This document shows positions 35,098-48,540 of a DNA stretch of 64,000 nucleotides, in pieces. The position numbers and the translations under genes were made by a program. The DNA comes from Ricinus communis. Taxonomy: Eukaryota > Streptophyta > Magnoliopsida > Malpighiales > Euphorbiaceae. Every line of letters starts with the position of its first letter. The stretch's first letter is position 1. The stretch lies in contig NC_063259.1 in NCBI RefSeq assembly GCF_019578655.1, positions 1 through 64,000 of the forward strand. The letters run 5' to 3'. Under the pieces are notes generated by a model. The model ran no database searches, was not told the DNA's origin, and saw nothing but the letters and a program-made list of their open reading frames with translations.

Positions 35098-36544
35098 CTT
35101 TCATTTATTGCTTTCTTAGAACCAAGATTATCAAAATCAGAAATCAATCTAGAAAGGCAGTCAGCAACCACATTTTCACTACATTTTTATGTTTAATTTC
35201 TAGATCAAACTCATGTAATAGAAGCACCCACCTAATAAGTCGTGGTTTAGCATTTGGCATAGTCAAAAGATATCTCAAAGCTGCATGATCTGAATGCACA
35301 ATAACTATAGATCCCACCAAGTAAAATCTAAATTTATCTAATGAAAACACAACAACTAGAAATTCTTTTTTTTTGTGGTAGAATAATTCATTTGGGCATC
35401 ATTGAGAGTTTTGCTAGAATAATACATAACATATAAAGATTTATCAATTCTTCACCCCAAAACTGCTACTATAGCAATAATCAGATGCATCGCACATGAT
35501 TTCAAAGGGAAAAGACCATTCAGGTGCCACAATAACAAGGCATGCATCATCAAAAATAAAGTTCATATCCTTAGCCAGCAATTCAATTAAAGGACGAGCA
35601 ATTTTAGAAAAATATTTAATAAACGCCTTTAAAATTATGTATGACCAAGAAAACTTCTAATGCCCTTCATTGAAGTAGGTGGAGGAAATTAGCAATCAAA
35701 TCAATCTTTGCCTTGTCAACTTCAATACATTTACTAGAAATTACATGTCCTAACATAATACCATATTTAACCATAAAATGGCTCTTTTCCCAACTAAAGG
35801 TCAAATTACACTTAATGCATCTTTCAAGCACTCGATTTAAATTACTAAAACATGTATCAAATGATGAGTCAAAAACTGAAAAGTCATCCATAAATACCTC
35901 GATGTAGTCTTCTAACATATCAGAGAAAATATAAAGTATACATCTCTGAAATGTTGCAAGTGCATTGCAAAGTCCAAATGGCATTCTTCTAAATGAAAAA
36001 GTTTCAAAAGGACATGTGAATTTATTATTATTTTTTTCAAGTGCAATGGGTACTTGATAATAACCTAAAAAGACCATCAAAAAAAATAATAAACTCCATG
36101 TCCTCCTAAACACTCTAAATTTTGATCAATAAAAGGAAGGGAAAAATGATCCTTCTTTGTTATTGTATATAGCTTCCTATAATCAATACAAATTTTTCAT
36201 ATTATAGTCATTCTAGTGGGAACTAGTTCTCCTTTTTCATTCTTGACAACTATAATATTTGAATTTTTAGGCACTATATATACAAGGCTTACCCAATTAC
36301 TATCAGCTATTAGATATATAATTCCCTCATCCAATAGTTTTTTAACTTCCTTTTTCACCATCTCCTTCATATTAGGATTAAGTTTTCCTTGAGTATCTCT
36401 AATAGCTTTGGCATTATCCTCTAAAATAATTTTTCACATACACATAGTTGGACTAATACCCTTAATATCAAAAATTTCTCACCCAATGGCTTTCTCAAGT
36501 CTTCTTAACTCTTATTACATAAGGTGCAATTAATCTTTATTTGA
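35098..36544 (-). pseudogene. Athila reverse transcriptase and RNase H, minus strand
   Basis: 36113-35667 (148 codons) holds VPIALEKNNNKFTCPF, FRRMPFGLCNALATF, the catalytic VFMDDFSVF (coding 35881-35905) and LGHVISSKCIEVDKAKI. Before it, 36540-36114 contains the first reverse transcriptase motifs with many stops. RNase H is readable from about 35670 to 35144 ([29 protein letters not shown]). The ADCLSRL motif near 35165 precedes the break at the MULE. Wording and spacing match Athila RT. Confidence 0.8.
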
Positions 36545-37625
36545 TCTTAACACCCAAAATTGAACATTGCTAGCCCTATGTCTGAATGTCTATATGATAG
36601 AGCACCAAAGGAACCAACCATAGTCAAAGCATTCTTAAGCTTTAAAGGAAGTCTTGTAAATAGATCCAAAAAGCGCGAGGGCGCTTTTCTTATGACCAAA
36701 ATTTTACAAGATGTTGAAAAAAGTCCACCTGACATTTGCTAATTGCATCACGACACCTAGCAGTCAAAGTGTCAAAGCTTCAAGAAGCACAAGGGCGCTT
36801 CATATTATAGCTTAAGATAGAAAATGGCAGACGATAGCGCAATGAGAAGCACGAAGGCACTTCTAGGCGTGGACAAGGCAAGCACAAGGGTGCCATTGTG
36901 GCGCGGGGTGGTTTTCATAATTAATGCGATATCAGTAACCGTTGAGATAATAGCCACCTCGTTAGAGCCATGTGTTTGGAGCCGTTAGAGCCTCAACGTC
37001 TCTTTTTAGAAAGCGCGAAGGCACTTTTCAAGACTTTAGGTAATTTTCTGCCAAGTCATTAATCTTACAATTAATGAGTTTTGGACCTATTGGAACATTC
37101 CTAAGAGGTTAGTATGAGTATAAATACCCCTCTTAAAGACTCAATAAGCAAGTGTGTGATTTAGATATACCAAAACTCTTGCAAATTCATTTCTTAAGTT
37201 TCTACACTCAATTTTTTTCCTTGCAAAGTATATTAAGTTAAAACTCTTTGTTCAACTAAAAGGCTAAAGGGTTGTTGTGTGAGCCTAGGTATTAAAAATA
37301 CAAGGAATTAGTTGTTGAGTAACCATTAGTACTCAAAGGTTCAGATACTTAGTGAGAGATTGGTTCACTAAGGGAAGAGGTTTAGTGTTAGCCTTGAAAA
37401 CACTAAGTTGTTGGGTAAACTTGTAAAACGCAAAGGTTGTAATCTTATAAATTATAGTGGAATACTCATGTGTGATCTTAAGGAGTGGATGTAGAGAGGA
37501 TTATTCTCGAACTACTATAAACCTTTGTGACATCTTCTCTAACCCTTACTCTCTCTAAATAATCCTTAATCTTTATTAAATCCTTGTGTTTTACCTAAAA
37601 CTATTTTTTTCCGCAATTTGAAGCC
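36545..37625 (+). repeat. LTR-like insertion with 16-bp repeat motif and TATA box
   Basis: This block separates the protease end from the reverse transcriptase start of the minus-strand Athila. It begins near tgatcttaac and ends near gaagccatca. taatctt on both sides may be a duplication, but it is too loose to be sure. Five copies of a word like aagcrcraaggcrctt occur at 36671, 36785, 36847, 36880 and 37011. A TATA box (tataaata, 37119-37126) then precedes a leader, as in an LTR read on the plus strand. No coding capacity, so it would be a solo LTR. Confidence 0.5.
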
Positions 37626-38156
37626 ATCAATTTAATCTTCCTTCTTAGTTCTAAAGGACAACAACTCACTAATAGTTGCCTCTTCTTCAAGAGGGGAAAA
37701 ATCAAATGCTACAATTACTGGATATATATCTCCCTCTCCTAAAAAGACATACTTAAGTGTTGTAGGCAACTCCTTAATTTCAAGTTTAGGTGGTTCATTA
37801 GTAATTTCTATTTCATTTTCATGGAAAATCTAAAGGTTCATTAATGCTTTCATATAAGTGACATTGGAATAACTTCATCTAATTTATCATGAAAGTTTAG
37901 GACTTCCTCATCTAGGTTCTCCTCTATTATTTTCAATATTAAAGCAACCTCTAACTTATCATCTCTATCCTATAAATATGTTTCATACGTAAGATAATCT
38001 AAGTAATCAATATATGAACACTCATCAATTGAAGTACTAGGAGATATAGTTAGAGAATCAAACACCTTAAGTTCTATAGTCTCTCCCAAGACTGTCATAG
38101 TCAGCTTCCTATTGTACACATCAATAATTATTTTGGTAGTTGCCATGAAAGGTCTA
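37626..38156 (-). pseudogene. Athila protease C-terminal part
   Basis: Minus strand. The RPFMATTKIIIDVYNRKLTM block (about 38144-38085) follows the protease in Athila polyproteins. Further on, ELPTTLKYVFLGEGD then YPVIVAFDFSPLEE (about 37775-37690) leads toward reverse transcriptase. The protease front half lies beyond the two solo LTRs, at 42709 and up. Confidence 0.7.
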
Positions 38157-40396
38157 TGTGGGCGGCGGTTTTGGGCGCGCACTCAAGTGTCTCTAGTAAC
38201 TACAGCACTGCAATGCTTTTCAACCTAATAGGAACACGCTAACTAATCACAAAGACTAATGTGGAGATGTAGTCGTCACCCGGATAATTCCCCGGAATAA
38301 TTTTTCTAATTAAATGGCGTTTCTCGATTCTATAAGGAAGCTTCGCCAATCTAGAGATGGATTGGGAAGCCAACTTCCTTATTTTTGTATTCTTTTCTTT
38401 AATTTTATTGTTTAACGAGCTATTCTCTATAGATGTAACATATATATTTTTACACACAAATACTACAGCATGTGAGGTCCACCTAAATCTAGCCCAATTA
38501 TTAAGCCCAACCAAGATTTGATTTATTAACCTACTTTACTAATTAATTATGTACGGGCTATTTCTAGTCTAGCCCAATTAGAAGTTATGATTTGATTCCA
38601 ATATTTAACCCAAGATAAATGACTTGTTATGCAAATGTCCAATTATGTGATCTTAAATCTAGTATAGCCCAATTGATTCCTTTAAAGCATGGCAAAGCCC
38701 ATTAGATCTATATTAATTTTAGATTTAGCCAAATTATCATCTGATTAACCTAATAGACTATAATTTTCATATAAGGTCCAGTTTTTTAGTCTAAAGTCTA
38801 TGTGTCCAAATTTTAATTGGGCAATCATATTATAGTTATTTGGCATATATCAAGCATAAAGCAAAATTAAAGGTGCAAAAAAATTAAATCTAGCTATTAC
38901 AACTTTTCCTACAACTAAAGAACGAAAGGAAAATGCCTGAAAACTAAGTACAATTCATAAAATCGCCAAAACTACAATGTAAACTCGAGATTTAGGCTAA
39001 AATTGCATATAGCCAATTGGTGTAGGGCATAGAACCGATCGGCTCTAAGGGGTTAGATGGTCCTTCTGCGAGTTTCTTCAACTTTTTATATCCAAAAGCG
39101 ATTTTACATGCATAAAGGATAGAAAGCTCGATTGAAATAAAATTGAATAAACAACATAAAAAAATGAAATCAAACAATTAAAACCTAAAAACATGCAAAT
39201 CCTAGAGATCAAAACTGATAGTTATGTAAAAATAATACTTTAAAGCATATTTCCAATTAAAATTATGCAATCCTAGAAATCTAATTCAAATGAATGCAAA
39301 CAAATTAATTATGTTCCCCTAATCATTAGACTAATCAGATTTATTAGATTTAAAACCCTATATGTTCTTATTATCATATTCAAAATCCCATGAGTTATAG
39401 CATGTTAGTTCACAAGAAAAAGAACATATTCTAGCCACATAGATGATATGAAGTAACAATAAAACATCCTAAACATGTTTCTAGATTCATAAATAAATAT
39501 AAAAGAACCAATAATTCAGAAGGTGATGTGGATGTAAGGGAACCCTCAAGTTGTCACCGTTGGTTGTCATTCTGTGAGTCTCAGGAGATAAGAAGGCAGT
39601 TGAGTCGAAGATAGGTTGAGAATCTAGTGTAGCTTAAGATTTAAAAAACTATTACCATTCAAAAAAGGGTTTCCTAATTTAGGACTCTTTCTTAGTGATT
39701 TCTAAGAAAAAACTCTTTATAGGTTTTCTCTCAAAAGCTTCAGCCTCGAAAAAAAATCTAATGATGAAAATTGTTAATTATAGAGTTGCTAATAATGAAT
39801 GTTGCTTCCTAATGAAGTTGTTAACCTTAGACATAAAGCATATTGTTCTATTTGTAGAGCTAGAGTTTGAAAACCCTAAAAATCATAACGATATGCTTCA
39901 GTTGTTTTAAAGGTTTTCTTCTTTATCAGTTAAAATATCTAATAAAAATCTTTAAAAAAAACTCAATAATTATCACAAAAACTTTCTAAAAACTTATTTT
40001 TATATTCTTAAGCATTTAAATATCAAAAACACACGTAAAACGATGTCAAATCGTGAAAATTAGCTAATCGAAATTGGTGTAGAGCCAATTCGGCTCTATG
40101 CTAAGCCGACCGGCTCTATATAGAGCCAATTGGCTTTGAGTGTTAAAAAATGTTTAGGAAATTATGGCAATTTGGTCTCTGATCTTGCTGAAACGACCAA
40201 TTTACCCCTTAAAATTAATTTTTCTGACAATTAAATCTAAATTAATTCTAGAAAAGTGATTTTGATTCAATTATTCTCAATTCTAACTTGGTTTTGCTCA
40301 TCTTTAGTCTCCCGAAACTCGAGAAAGGCAATAACTTTCAACATAAGATTTTTTGTAATTTCCTTAATATCTAGATTTGAAAAATGGGTGTGGACA
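38157..40396 (-). repeat. Solo LTR A
   Basis: 2240 bp, from tgtgggcgg to ggtgtggaca, flanked by gtcta (38152-38156) and gtata (40397-40401), which differ at one base. It resembles solo LTR B over its whole length, including the cactcaagtgtctctag start, several gccgattcggctct-like words and the end. The minus orientation is preferred because there the start reads TGTCCACACCC. No gene lies inside; short frames such as 38239-38514 are not supported. Confidence 0.8.
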
Positions 40397-40414
40397 GTAT
40401 ACCAAGGAGTATAG

Positions 40415-42703
40415 TGTGGGCTGCTGTTTCAGGCACACACCCAAGTGTCTCTAGCGACTACAGTCCTGCAAGACTTTTCAGCCTAATAAGAACATGCTAA
40501 CTAATCATTGGACTAGCACGGAGATGGGAGTCGCCATACAGGTAATTCTCTAAGACACTTTTTCTAATTGAGTTGCGTTTCTCGATTCCATAAGGAAGCT
40601 TCGCCATATCTAGAGATGGATCCAAAAGCCAACTTCATTATTTGTACATCTTAATCTTTAATTTTATTATTTGACGGGTTATTCCCTATAAATATGACAG
40701 TTATATTTCTTACAAGCATTAATTACAACATGTGAGGTCCTCTTAAGTTTAGCACATTTTATCAAGCCCGCCTCTAGTTTGATTTTGTTGGCCTACTTAA
40801 CTATTTGATTATGTACAAAGACGCATCTAGTCTAGTCCAATTACAAGTTAGGCTTTGATTACCAATCTTTTAACCTAAATGGGCTACCTTTTATGTTTAG
40901 GCCCAATTGGATGATCTTATTCTAATGTGATCCATTAGTTAATTAAAAGCATGGAAAAAATCCATGAAGTCTATATGGATTTTAGTTTAAGCCTAATTAA
41001 CCATCTTATTAACCTAATGGACTACAATTTTTATGTCATGTCCAATTTTAAGGCTTAATGTTTATATATTCCATTTTAATTAGGCAATCAAATAGCAGAT
41101 ATTTAGCATACATTCAAAATAAAGCAAAAATAAAGTATAAAAAAATTAAATCTAGCTATTACAACCCTCATACAACTAAAAATTTAAAAAAAATGCATAA
41201 ACTAAGTTACAATATATAAATACTGTCACAAAATTGCATAAAAATCTGAGAATAGTGCCAAAATTGGTATAGAGCGGATCAGCTCTAGGGCTTAGTCATG
41301 GTCGATTTTGCATTTTTCCTCGATTCTCCTCACTCAGAAGCTGATTTCATATGCACATAAGATAAAAGAATCAATTAAAACGTGAAGAATGAATGAAAAA
41401 TTCATAGAAAACATCAAATGAAACCAGAAAGCCTAAACGATCATGCAAACCCTAGAAAGCAAGACGGACAATAAGCAAATAAGACATTTCATGGCGGATT
41501 CTAGGTTTCAATCATATAACCCTAAAAATCTAATCCATTTATATTATTATAAGAAAAACACAAATCAACCATGTTACTTTAATTACTTAACTAATCATAT
41601 TCGAAATTGAATGAAAAATATATTATCATATCCAAAACCTACAAGTACATATTATATTCAAAACCTAACATATCAAGAGCATGTTAATTCATAAGAAACC
41701 CTAATCTAATCATGTAAATCATATAAAATAAAATAAAAACATCCTAATCATATTTCTAGAATCATAAAAACCAATGAACCGATAAAGGGAAAGAGATGTT
41801 AATGATGCTAGATATAGGGTAACCCTCAAGTTGTCACCATAGATTGTTGATCTTCGAGTCTCTAAAGATGATGAAGTGGTGGAATTGAGAATCTAGTGCT
41901 GCTTGGGTTTTGAAAATCTTTTGTCGTTCAAAGAAGAGTTTCTAAATATGAAGCTCTTTCTTAGTGACTTCCTCTATTTATTTCCTAAAACTTTCTACTT
42001 GTAATGAACATAAAACTTTAATTTCTAATTATTAAGTGAGTGTAGCTAACCCTCGACCTAGGGTGTATCATTCTATTTATAGCAGTAGGATTTCAAGAAA
42101 CCCCAGAGGAACAGATAACTATTTAATTATTTAAATTAAAAAGATACAATTATCTTCTCCTTTTATCAAATAATCAAATCATTTAAAATTAATATCCAAT
42201 TAAATAATTATAACTAAATATATTTTAAACTCCAATAATTATCACTAATATCTTTTGAAAACTTATTTTTTATAAATTTTAGTGTTTTAGGTCAAAAATA
42301 CACGTAAAATGGTGTTAAATTTTGAAAAATAGCCAATCGACAATGTGTAGAGCTGACCGACTCTGCATAGAGCTGATTCAGCTATATGTTAAGGCAATTG
42401 GCTCTATGTGAAGCTGATTCGGCTGTACGCAGAACGGATTGGCTTCAAGGGTAAAAAGTTTTGAGAATTTTGATGATTTAGTCTTTAAACTTGTAAAAAC
42501 TGTTATTTCACCCCTCAAACTTAATTTTTCTCGCTAATTGGGTCTAAATTGATTCTAAAAAAGTAATTTTGGTTCAATGATTCTCAACCCTAACTTAGAT
42601 TCATCTGTCTTCAATCTCCCAAGACTCGAGAAATGCAATAATTTTCATTACAGGGTTTTCCATAATTCTCTTAGTATCTGAACTCAGAAAATGGGTGCTG
42701 ACA
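40415..42703 (-). repeat. Solo LTR B
   Basis: 2289 bp, from tgtgggctgctg to gggtgctgaca, with perfect 5-bp duplications tatag at 40410-40414 and 42704-42708. It is the same family as LTR A and lies only 18 bases from it. Each copy has its own duplication, so they are two separate insertions rather than a tandem duplication. Confidence 0.85.
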
Positions 42704-42708
42704 TATAG

Positions 42709-44980
42709 TTTGCTCATTATCCCTTGTTGATGTATTTTCCATATCAAGAACCATAAAGTCAGCAGGGATTATCAGTTTACCTACCTGAATCAGCAAATCT
42801 TCCATTATGTCTCTTGGATACTTAATTGACCTGTCAGCAAGTTGTAGAGAAATTGGTGGTTGTTTTCGATTCTCCTAAGCCAAGCTGTGTATAAATTGAG
42901 TAAGGCATCAAGTTGATGCTTTCTTCTAAAATCAACATGGCTTTAGTAACTTTCTTATCCCCCATTGAAATATCAATAGTAAAGCTCCCAGAATCTTTCA
43001 TCTTAGGGGATAATTATTGTTGAAGAACAACACTTATTGTTTCAAAACCATAAACTTTTCATTATTCTCATATCTCCTTTTGTTGGATTAAGTTTCTTGA
43101 AGAACATAAGCATAAGTTAGCATACTTTTGATAACATCCAACAAAGGCAGATTTATGTTAACTTTAAAAAGCATATCAAAAATTTCAGATAATTTTTTAT
43201 GTTGTTTGCTTTTTACTAATCTGTTAGAGAAGATAGGAGGCTTGTAAGGCTCGGCTGCCTTATGAAATTCAAGTCCTGAAAATGCCTCTTTTCTTTCTTC
43301 TTTTGCCTAAGATTTGGCTCTATTCTTCCTTCTTTTTGTATAACTCTTTCAGTTATTTCCACATCAACTAATTCATCTTCTTTTGATATATCTGCATAAG
43401 AAGAATCTTTTTTTAATTAAGATTTTCATATTATTATCAAATAACTCACTATCGTTAAGAATGGTGATGGCTTTGGCTTGTTTAGGTTGACTTAGCAATT
43501 TTTCTTTTTTGTTTTCTTATACAGCTTCAACAATTTGCTCGATTTAGGTTTCTAATCGCTTTATTGAAGCTTCAATAGAATCAGTTTTTTTCTCATTCCT
43601 CTCCATCCTAACAATGGTAGCTGTCATAAAATATTGGAGTGTTTCCTCCAAGCTTGGTTTTCTTTAAGGGGCTTGTCCTTGAGTTTGAAATGGAGGATTT
43701 GAATCTCTTGGGTATTAAGGCTCTTGATTTTGATATTGAGACTGATTTTGATTCTTAAATAATTGCGGTGGATTTTGGTCATTATTTCTCCAAGAAAAGT
43801 TTAGACGGTTTCTCCATCATGGATTATAAGTGTTGGAATATGGGTTATTCCTAGGTTGCCTAGACTAATAAGATTCCATCAAATTAACATGTTCACAATT
43901 ATTTCTTGCATAAGTCTCATGAGATGAGCAAATATTAGCACCATGAACATAAATATCACATATACCATAAACCTCATTGCTTGGTATATTTTTAGTTAAA
44001 GCAAGTCTTTTAACTTTTTTAGTTAGTTCAACTATTTGCATAGTTATCTCATTACTAGACACAATTTCATGCACTCCTACACTTTTTGTCCTCATACTCT
44101 TTTATTGTAAATTAGCTCCTAACATCTCAAAGGTATCATAAATCTCATCAACAATTTTTCTAACATAGCACCTACAGCAGCATTCTCAACCATACATTGA
44201 TACTGTTATGTCAACCCATCATGAAATGATTGGTTAGTTACACAAAGTGGGTATCTATGGTGTGAGCATTGTAATAAAAGTGATTTAAAGTGATCCCCTG
44301 CTTCATAAAATCTAAGATTTCAGCCTTTAATTCTTTGTTTTCTTATCTGAGTAAAATTTACTCATAATTTTTTAATAGACTTCATCCCAAGTTCTTAAAG
44401 AATTAAGAGGTAAGGTCATTAACCAAGCCTTTGCATTTTTTCTTTAATGAGTAAGGAAAATATATCATCCTTAATTGGTCCTTATTTAATCCAGATAATG
44501 AGAATGTATGAACTATAGCATAAAATTCTCTAATAAATGTTAGTGCATCCTCAGTAGGTATACCATAGAATAAAGGAAGCAGATTAAATTGTATGTTCTT
44601 AAGTCCATAATTCCTAAATGCATCACTTAGAACTATGAATGAAATAGTGTTACTAATTATAGGTCAAGCATAATCCTTCATAGCCATTTGTCTTTCAGTT
44701 GCTACTTGTTGTTAATCATTAGCCATTATTTTAACCTCTTCTTCTAGCTTTTTCTCAAATTCTTCCTCTTCTTCTAGCCTTGGAGATACAAACTCACTCT
44801 TTACTTCTTAATCCTCTTCTGCCTTTTAAATAGTTAATCTCAAATTGTACGGATTTTGAGTTGATGAATCATCTGATCTAATTCTCTGCTAGGCATATAA
44901 AATATAAAAAAATTTCAGATTCAAAAATTTTTAAATAAAATATAAAAACAAAACAAAAAAGACATAAAAATAAAAATACA
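42709..44980 (-). pseudogene. Athila gag and protease start, minus strand
   Basis: Protease residues including INLMPYSIYTQLGLG are readable near 42930-42880. The gag middle is near 44095-43865 (EITMQIVELTKKVKRLAL then CDIYVHGANICSSHE, a worn Cys/His box). LKEKAKAWLMTLPLNSLRTW is readable near 44445-44385. Many stops and frameshifts occur between these blocks. The gag start should be near 44900-44980 but no clear ATG remains. Confidence 0.65.
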
Positions 44981-45021
44981 AAAACAACACTTGACAATTA
45001 ATCAATAGAAAATTGGATATA

Positions 45022-45043
45022 GTTTTCCAGCAATGATGCCAAA
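45022..45043 (-). promoter_or_regulatory. Degraded primer-binding site of the minus-strand Athila
   Basis: The minus strand reads TTTTTGGCATCATTGCTGG just after the LTR. This is the same layout as the plus-strand Athila (LTR end, agtttt, then TGGC), with several base changes from the tRNA-Asp-type site. Confidence 0.55.
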
Positions 45044-45047
45044 AACT

Positions 45048-46321
45048 TTATGTCTATCAACATGTACTCGCAAGTGTACGAACTGTTCCTATAATAAGGA
45101 TAAGTTCACCACGAGGTCGATCTCTCAAGGAATTGTGAGCCGTTATTATAAAGACTAACTATCACATAAAAAATACTTAAAGTAAATCTAAGCACTCTAA
45201 ATTAGTGTTTTGAGAAAATAGAATATTCATAAAATAAATATAACAAACTATAAAATAAAAATGCAAATGATATAATATATGAAAACTATATGAAAAAAAT
45301 AGTATCTAGCCTAGCCATTTACTTAGTAATCCTCTTGCTTGACCCTTAAGCCTATATCTAATGAATAAGATGGTCATATGTTCCTTTTCCTTTAATTACT
45401 CAAGCTAATGATGCAACTAAAAGTTTTTTATACCAATATAAATTGAAGTAAAGATGGCGTTTCTAATACATTCAACCCAGATATTTTTAGAACAACTACT
45501 ATTATTAAATTGATATAATGGTCAACCAATAATTATAACTAAAACTAATAAAGATTTGAAGGTAAAGATATCACTCATTAAATAAATAAATAAATAACAA
45601 GATTCATACATAAGTAAAAAGGTTAAACTAAACTCTTATGGAAACTAACATGACATATTTAATTCAATTATCATTGTAATTAAATAGAAAGATATGAAAC
45701 AAAACAGAAAATAAAAGCTCTCTTGAAATCCAGAATCCTTCAAGTAAGAAGATGATTGGTCATCACTCTCCACTTCTTGAAAAGCTTCTTAGATCTTAAA
45801 AGAACAATGAAAACTAAAACTAAATGTTTGTGGAAGATGAACTATAGAGAATTACATAGAGCGGAATAAGGGACAAATCTAGACTATGAATGTCTATCGG
45901 TTATGTATCTGATCTCTAATACTTCTAGCAATTTCTTTTGCAAAGTCTTCCTCTAAGTACAAAACTTTTAAGAGTTATTTTCTAAAACTCTTAACTTTCC
46001 TAACTTAAGTAAATAATAATAATAGTCCATAATTATAAAAAGACTTAATTAATCCCCCTTAGGCCTTGAATTATTCAGCTAGGCCTGTGGAAATAGTATT
46101 CCACGCATCTTTAGTTCTGCGTCTTAGCAGCAACCGTCCTATTGAAGCCTATTTATTAGTATTTAACTCATATTTTTCCTTTTTGGCTAATGATACCTAA
46201 ATTTGGACAATAAAGCTAAAGTGGGGTAAAAAACATATATTTCCACATATTATATATATAAAATATATAATTAAAACACTATAGAATACCCTAAATATAT
46301 ATACATAATATGAATCTATCA
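45048..46321 (-). repeat. 5' LTR of the minus-strand Athila
   Basis: Read on the minus strand it begins TGATAGATTCATATTATG at 46321 and ends near CATAA at 45048, next to the primer site. Length is about 1274 bp. The boundary at the start is chosen by likeness to the TGATAG start of the other Athila and could be a few bases off. No coding frame is supported in it. Confidence 0.6.
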
Positions 46322-46347
46322 TCATGCCTAACTAGTTTCATAATTTC

Positions 46348-48488
46348 TGTCACGACCCACTCTGGGGGCCCGTGACCGGCACTAGGGAATGGGTAGGCTT
46401 AAGGCCACCGAAACCCGTAGTAAGCCTTACCAACCCGCAAATCCAAATATACAATTAACCAAATATAAAATAGTCATAATTGTCTTGCATAATACATCAT
46501 CAAACTACCAACAAGAGTCAGAATAGTTATACAAATTTTAAAATTTCACTCACGGATACTCTAGAGTAAAAATGACAAGTATACAAGTACAAGATAATTA
46601 CAAAAGTCCGAAAAGAAGAAGTCGGATCGCCGAATGTGCGAAGGCGAAAGTCTTTAACTCACACCGAAAAATTACAACCGAGATCGCTACCCCGAGAGTG
46701 AGTCAAAATCAAATAATCTAAGGGCTTTTGCAACCTTCACATGATATATTAATTATTCAAAACAATATACCAATTTCTGAATATAATTGCAGTCATAATA
46801 TAAAATCATACACCATAATAATAAAATGATAAAAGGAGAGTGTAAATAAATAAAGACATTTTTACTTTCACGGGACGTGTGGCTAAGTAGAACCCTAACC
46901 CCAAATTCTAACGTACCACTTTGGCTCTCTTAATCCAATAAGACTGGCGCCTGAGAGCAATGCTTCGACTGCGAACCTTACCTCCGGTCACTTAAATATC
47001 CAAATAAGAAATCTAGTAGCCATTCGGCTCTCTTAATCCAATAAGATCGGGCGCCCCGAGAGCAATGCTCGACCGAGGACCTTACCTCCACCGGTCACTT
47101 AAATATCCAAATAAGCTCGAGAGCAATGCTCGACCGGGGACCTTACCTCCCAGAATTTACACAAATCAGCCCAGAGCCATGCTCGACCGTGGCAAACCCA
47201 TAAATATCTTATTACATGTCCATGATCATTACGGGAGTATGTTCTACAAGCCACATTTCCCAATTCGCAATCATCACATATAATAAATATCATTATCCCG
47301 ATGAACTCAACCAACACATATCGGAAATAAAGATTAAAGATTTAAGGTAAAACAACGTGCAATTTGCGAGGGAAAAATAATAACGCTTATCTTATTATAA
47401 CATACTAATAATAATATTTATATTATTTCAAATATTAATAATCAAGTGAAATCATTTACCTTGCGATACTAATAATCATATTAAGCACAAATTCTAAATA
47501 GCATATTAAAATCGGACTAGCAATAGCGCAAAGATTAAATGACTTTAACTCACAGATTTGATCGTTCCACGCCTCCTACGCCTCGGGTGGAGTCGGGCGG
47601 GAAGGTCGAATTATCTAATAACAAAAGACATACAATTAATAGACATTCGAAAATTTTTCCTAAACTTAGACCCTAAGGTCGACCGCCTAGAATTAAATTA
47701 GACTCGAGGATTCTACCGAAAATTTGATGAACCTCCCTAAATTACGGATATTTACCCCCCGTAAAACGGGTCCAGGACTGCCAAAAACATATCGGACATG
47801 CCGGAATTTAATAACAGGAGCCGGGCCACAAGAATCGCATTAATACTTTCCCGACTCCAAAACACCACAATCCAAACAATTCAATTTGATTTATTTTTAA
47901 ACTACCCAACACAAGCAATTAATAGCCTCAATAACTTTCTAATATTATAACAAAATTTTTCGAGTCTAATAAAATTATACCGAGTTGAAAATTAAAATAT
48001 TTCACAAGGCCCGAAAACACCGGGGTCCGGTCGCCATAATTCAAATCCGGGCGCCTACGCGAAGCTCAAGTTGCGAGAGTCCTAAGGACAAGAGTTTTGG
48101 CCGGAAAGTGGCCTAAGGCGGATCGGGCCGGAAAGTCGCTCACGCGACACCTTTCAAGGTCACGGCAAGGATTTCCGTGAGGAGGGTTGCTTCAAGGGTT
48201 TTCGGGGGTGGGGAGTCCGATTCCGTGATCGCCGAAAACAAGCCGAAGAGGCCGAACGGCGAAGACAACTCCCTACCTTGGCTAACATCTGACGGAAAGG
48301 AGGAAAGGGAAGGAGAGCCGCAGAGCGGAAGGGAGGAAGGCGCAATGGGCGGCACGTGGGCGGCGGGGAAGAAGACAGTCGATGGGGGGAGGGAGAAGGA
48401 AGGGAGGAAGGAAAAGGAGGAGGGGGAGGGAGAAAAAAAGTTTTTTTTATATATATATATAATTATTATTATAACTAAGGGTGTTACA
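46348..48488 (-). repeat. 3' LTR of the chromovirus
   Basis: 2141 bp (downstream LTR in element orientation). It starts tgtcacgacc and ends gtgttaca on the plus strand. It contains two to three tandem copies (about 46920-47200) of a block with ggctctcttaat, gagagcaatgctcgac and accttacctcc. Frames at 48140-48635 are LTR sequence and not genes. Confidence 0.9.
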
Positions 48489-48501
48489 TTCTACCCCCTT
48501 A
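48489..48501 (-). promoter_or_regulatory. Polypurine tract of the chromovirus
   Basis: On the minus strand AAGGGGGTAGAA lies directly before the TGTAACACCC start of the downstream LTR, the normal place for plus-strand priming. Confidence 0.75.
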
Positions 48502-48540
48502 GAAAAGAAATTCGACCTCGAATTTTAAACCATAGCCCAC

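Larger units (their letters stand above)
35098..46321 (-). mobile_element. Second Athila-type element, minus strand, heavily nested
   Basis: Minus-strand order from right to left: 5' LTR (45048-46321), degraded primer site, gag, protease, reverse transcriptase, RNase H. It stops at the MULE terminus, and integrase and the 3' LTR are not seen. It contains two solo LTRs (38157-40396, 40415-42703) in the protease and an LTR-like insertion (about 36545-37625) just before reverse transcriptase. Frames are full of stops, so this is an old copy. Confidence 0.8.

Noticed and set aside
38157..42703. Tandem duplication of a 2.2-kb unit
   Set aside because: Each unit has its own 5-bp duplication and an 18-bp spacer, so two insertions explain it better.
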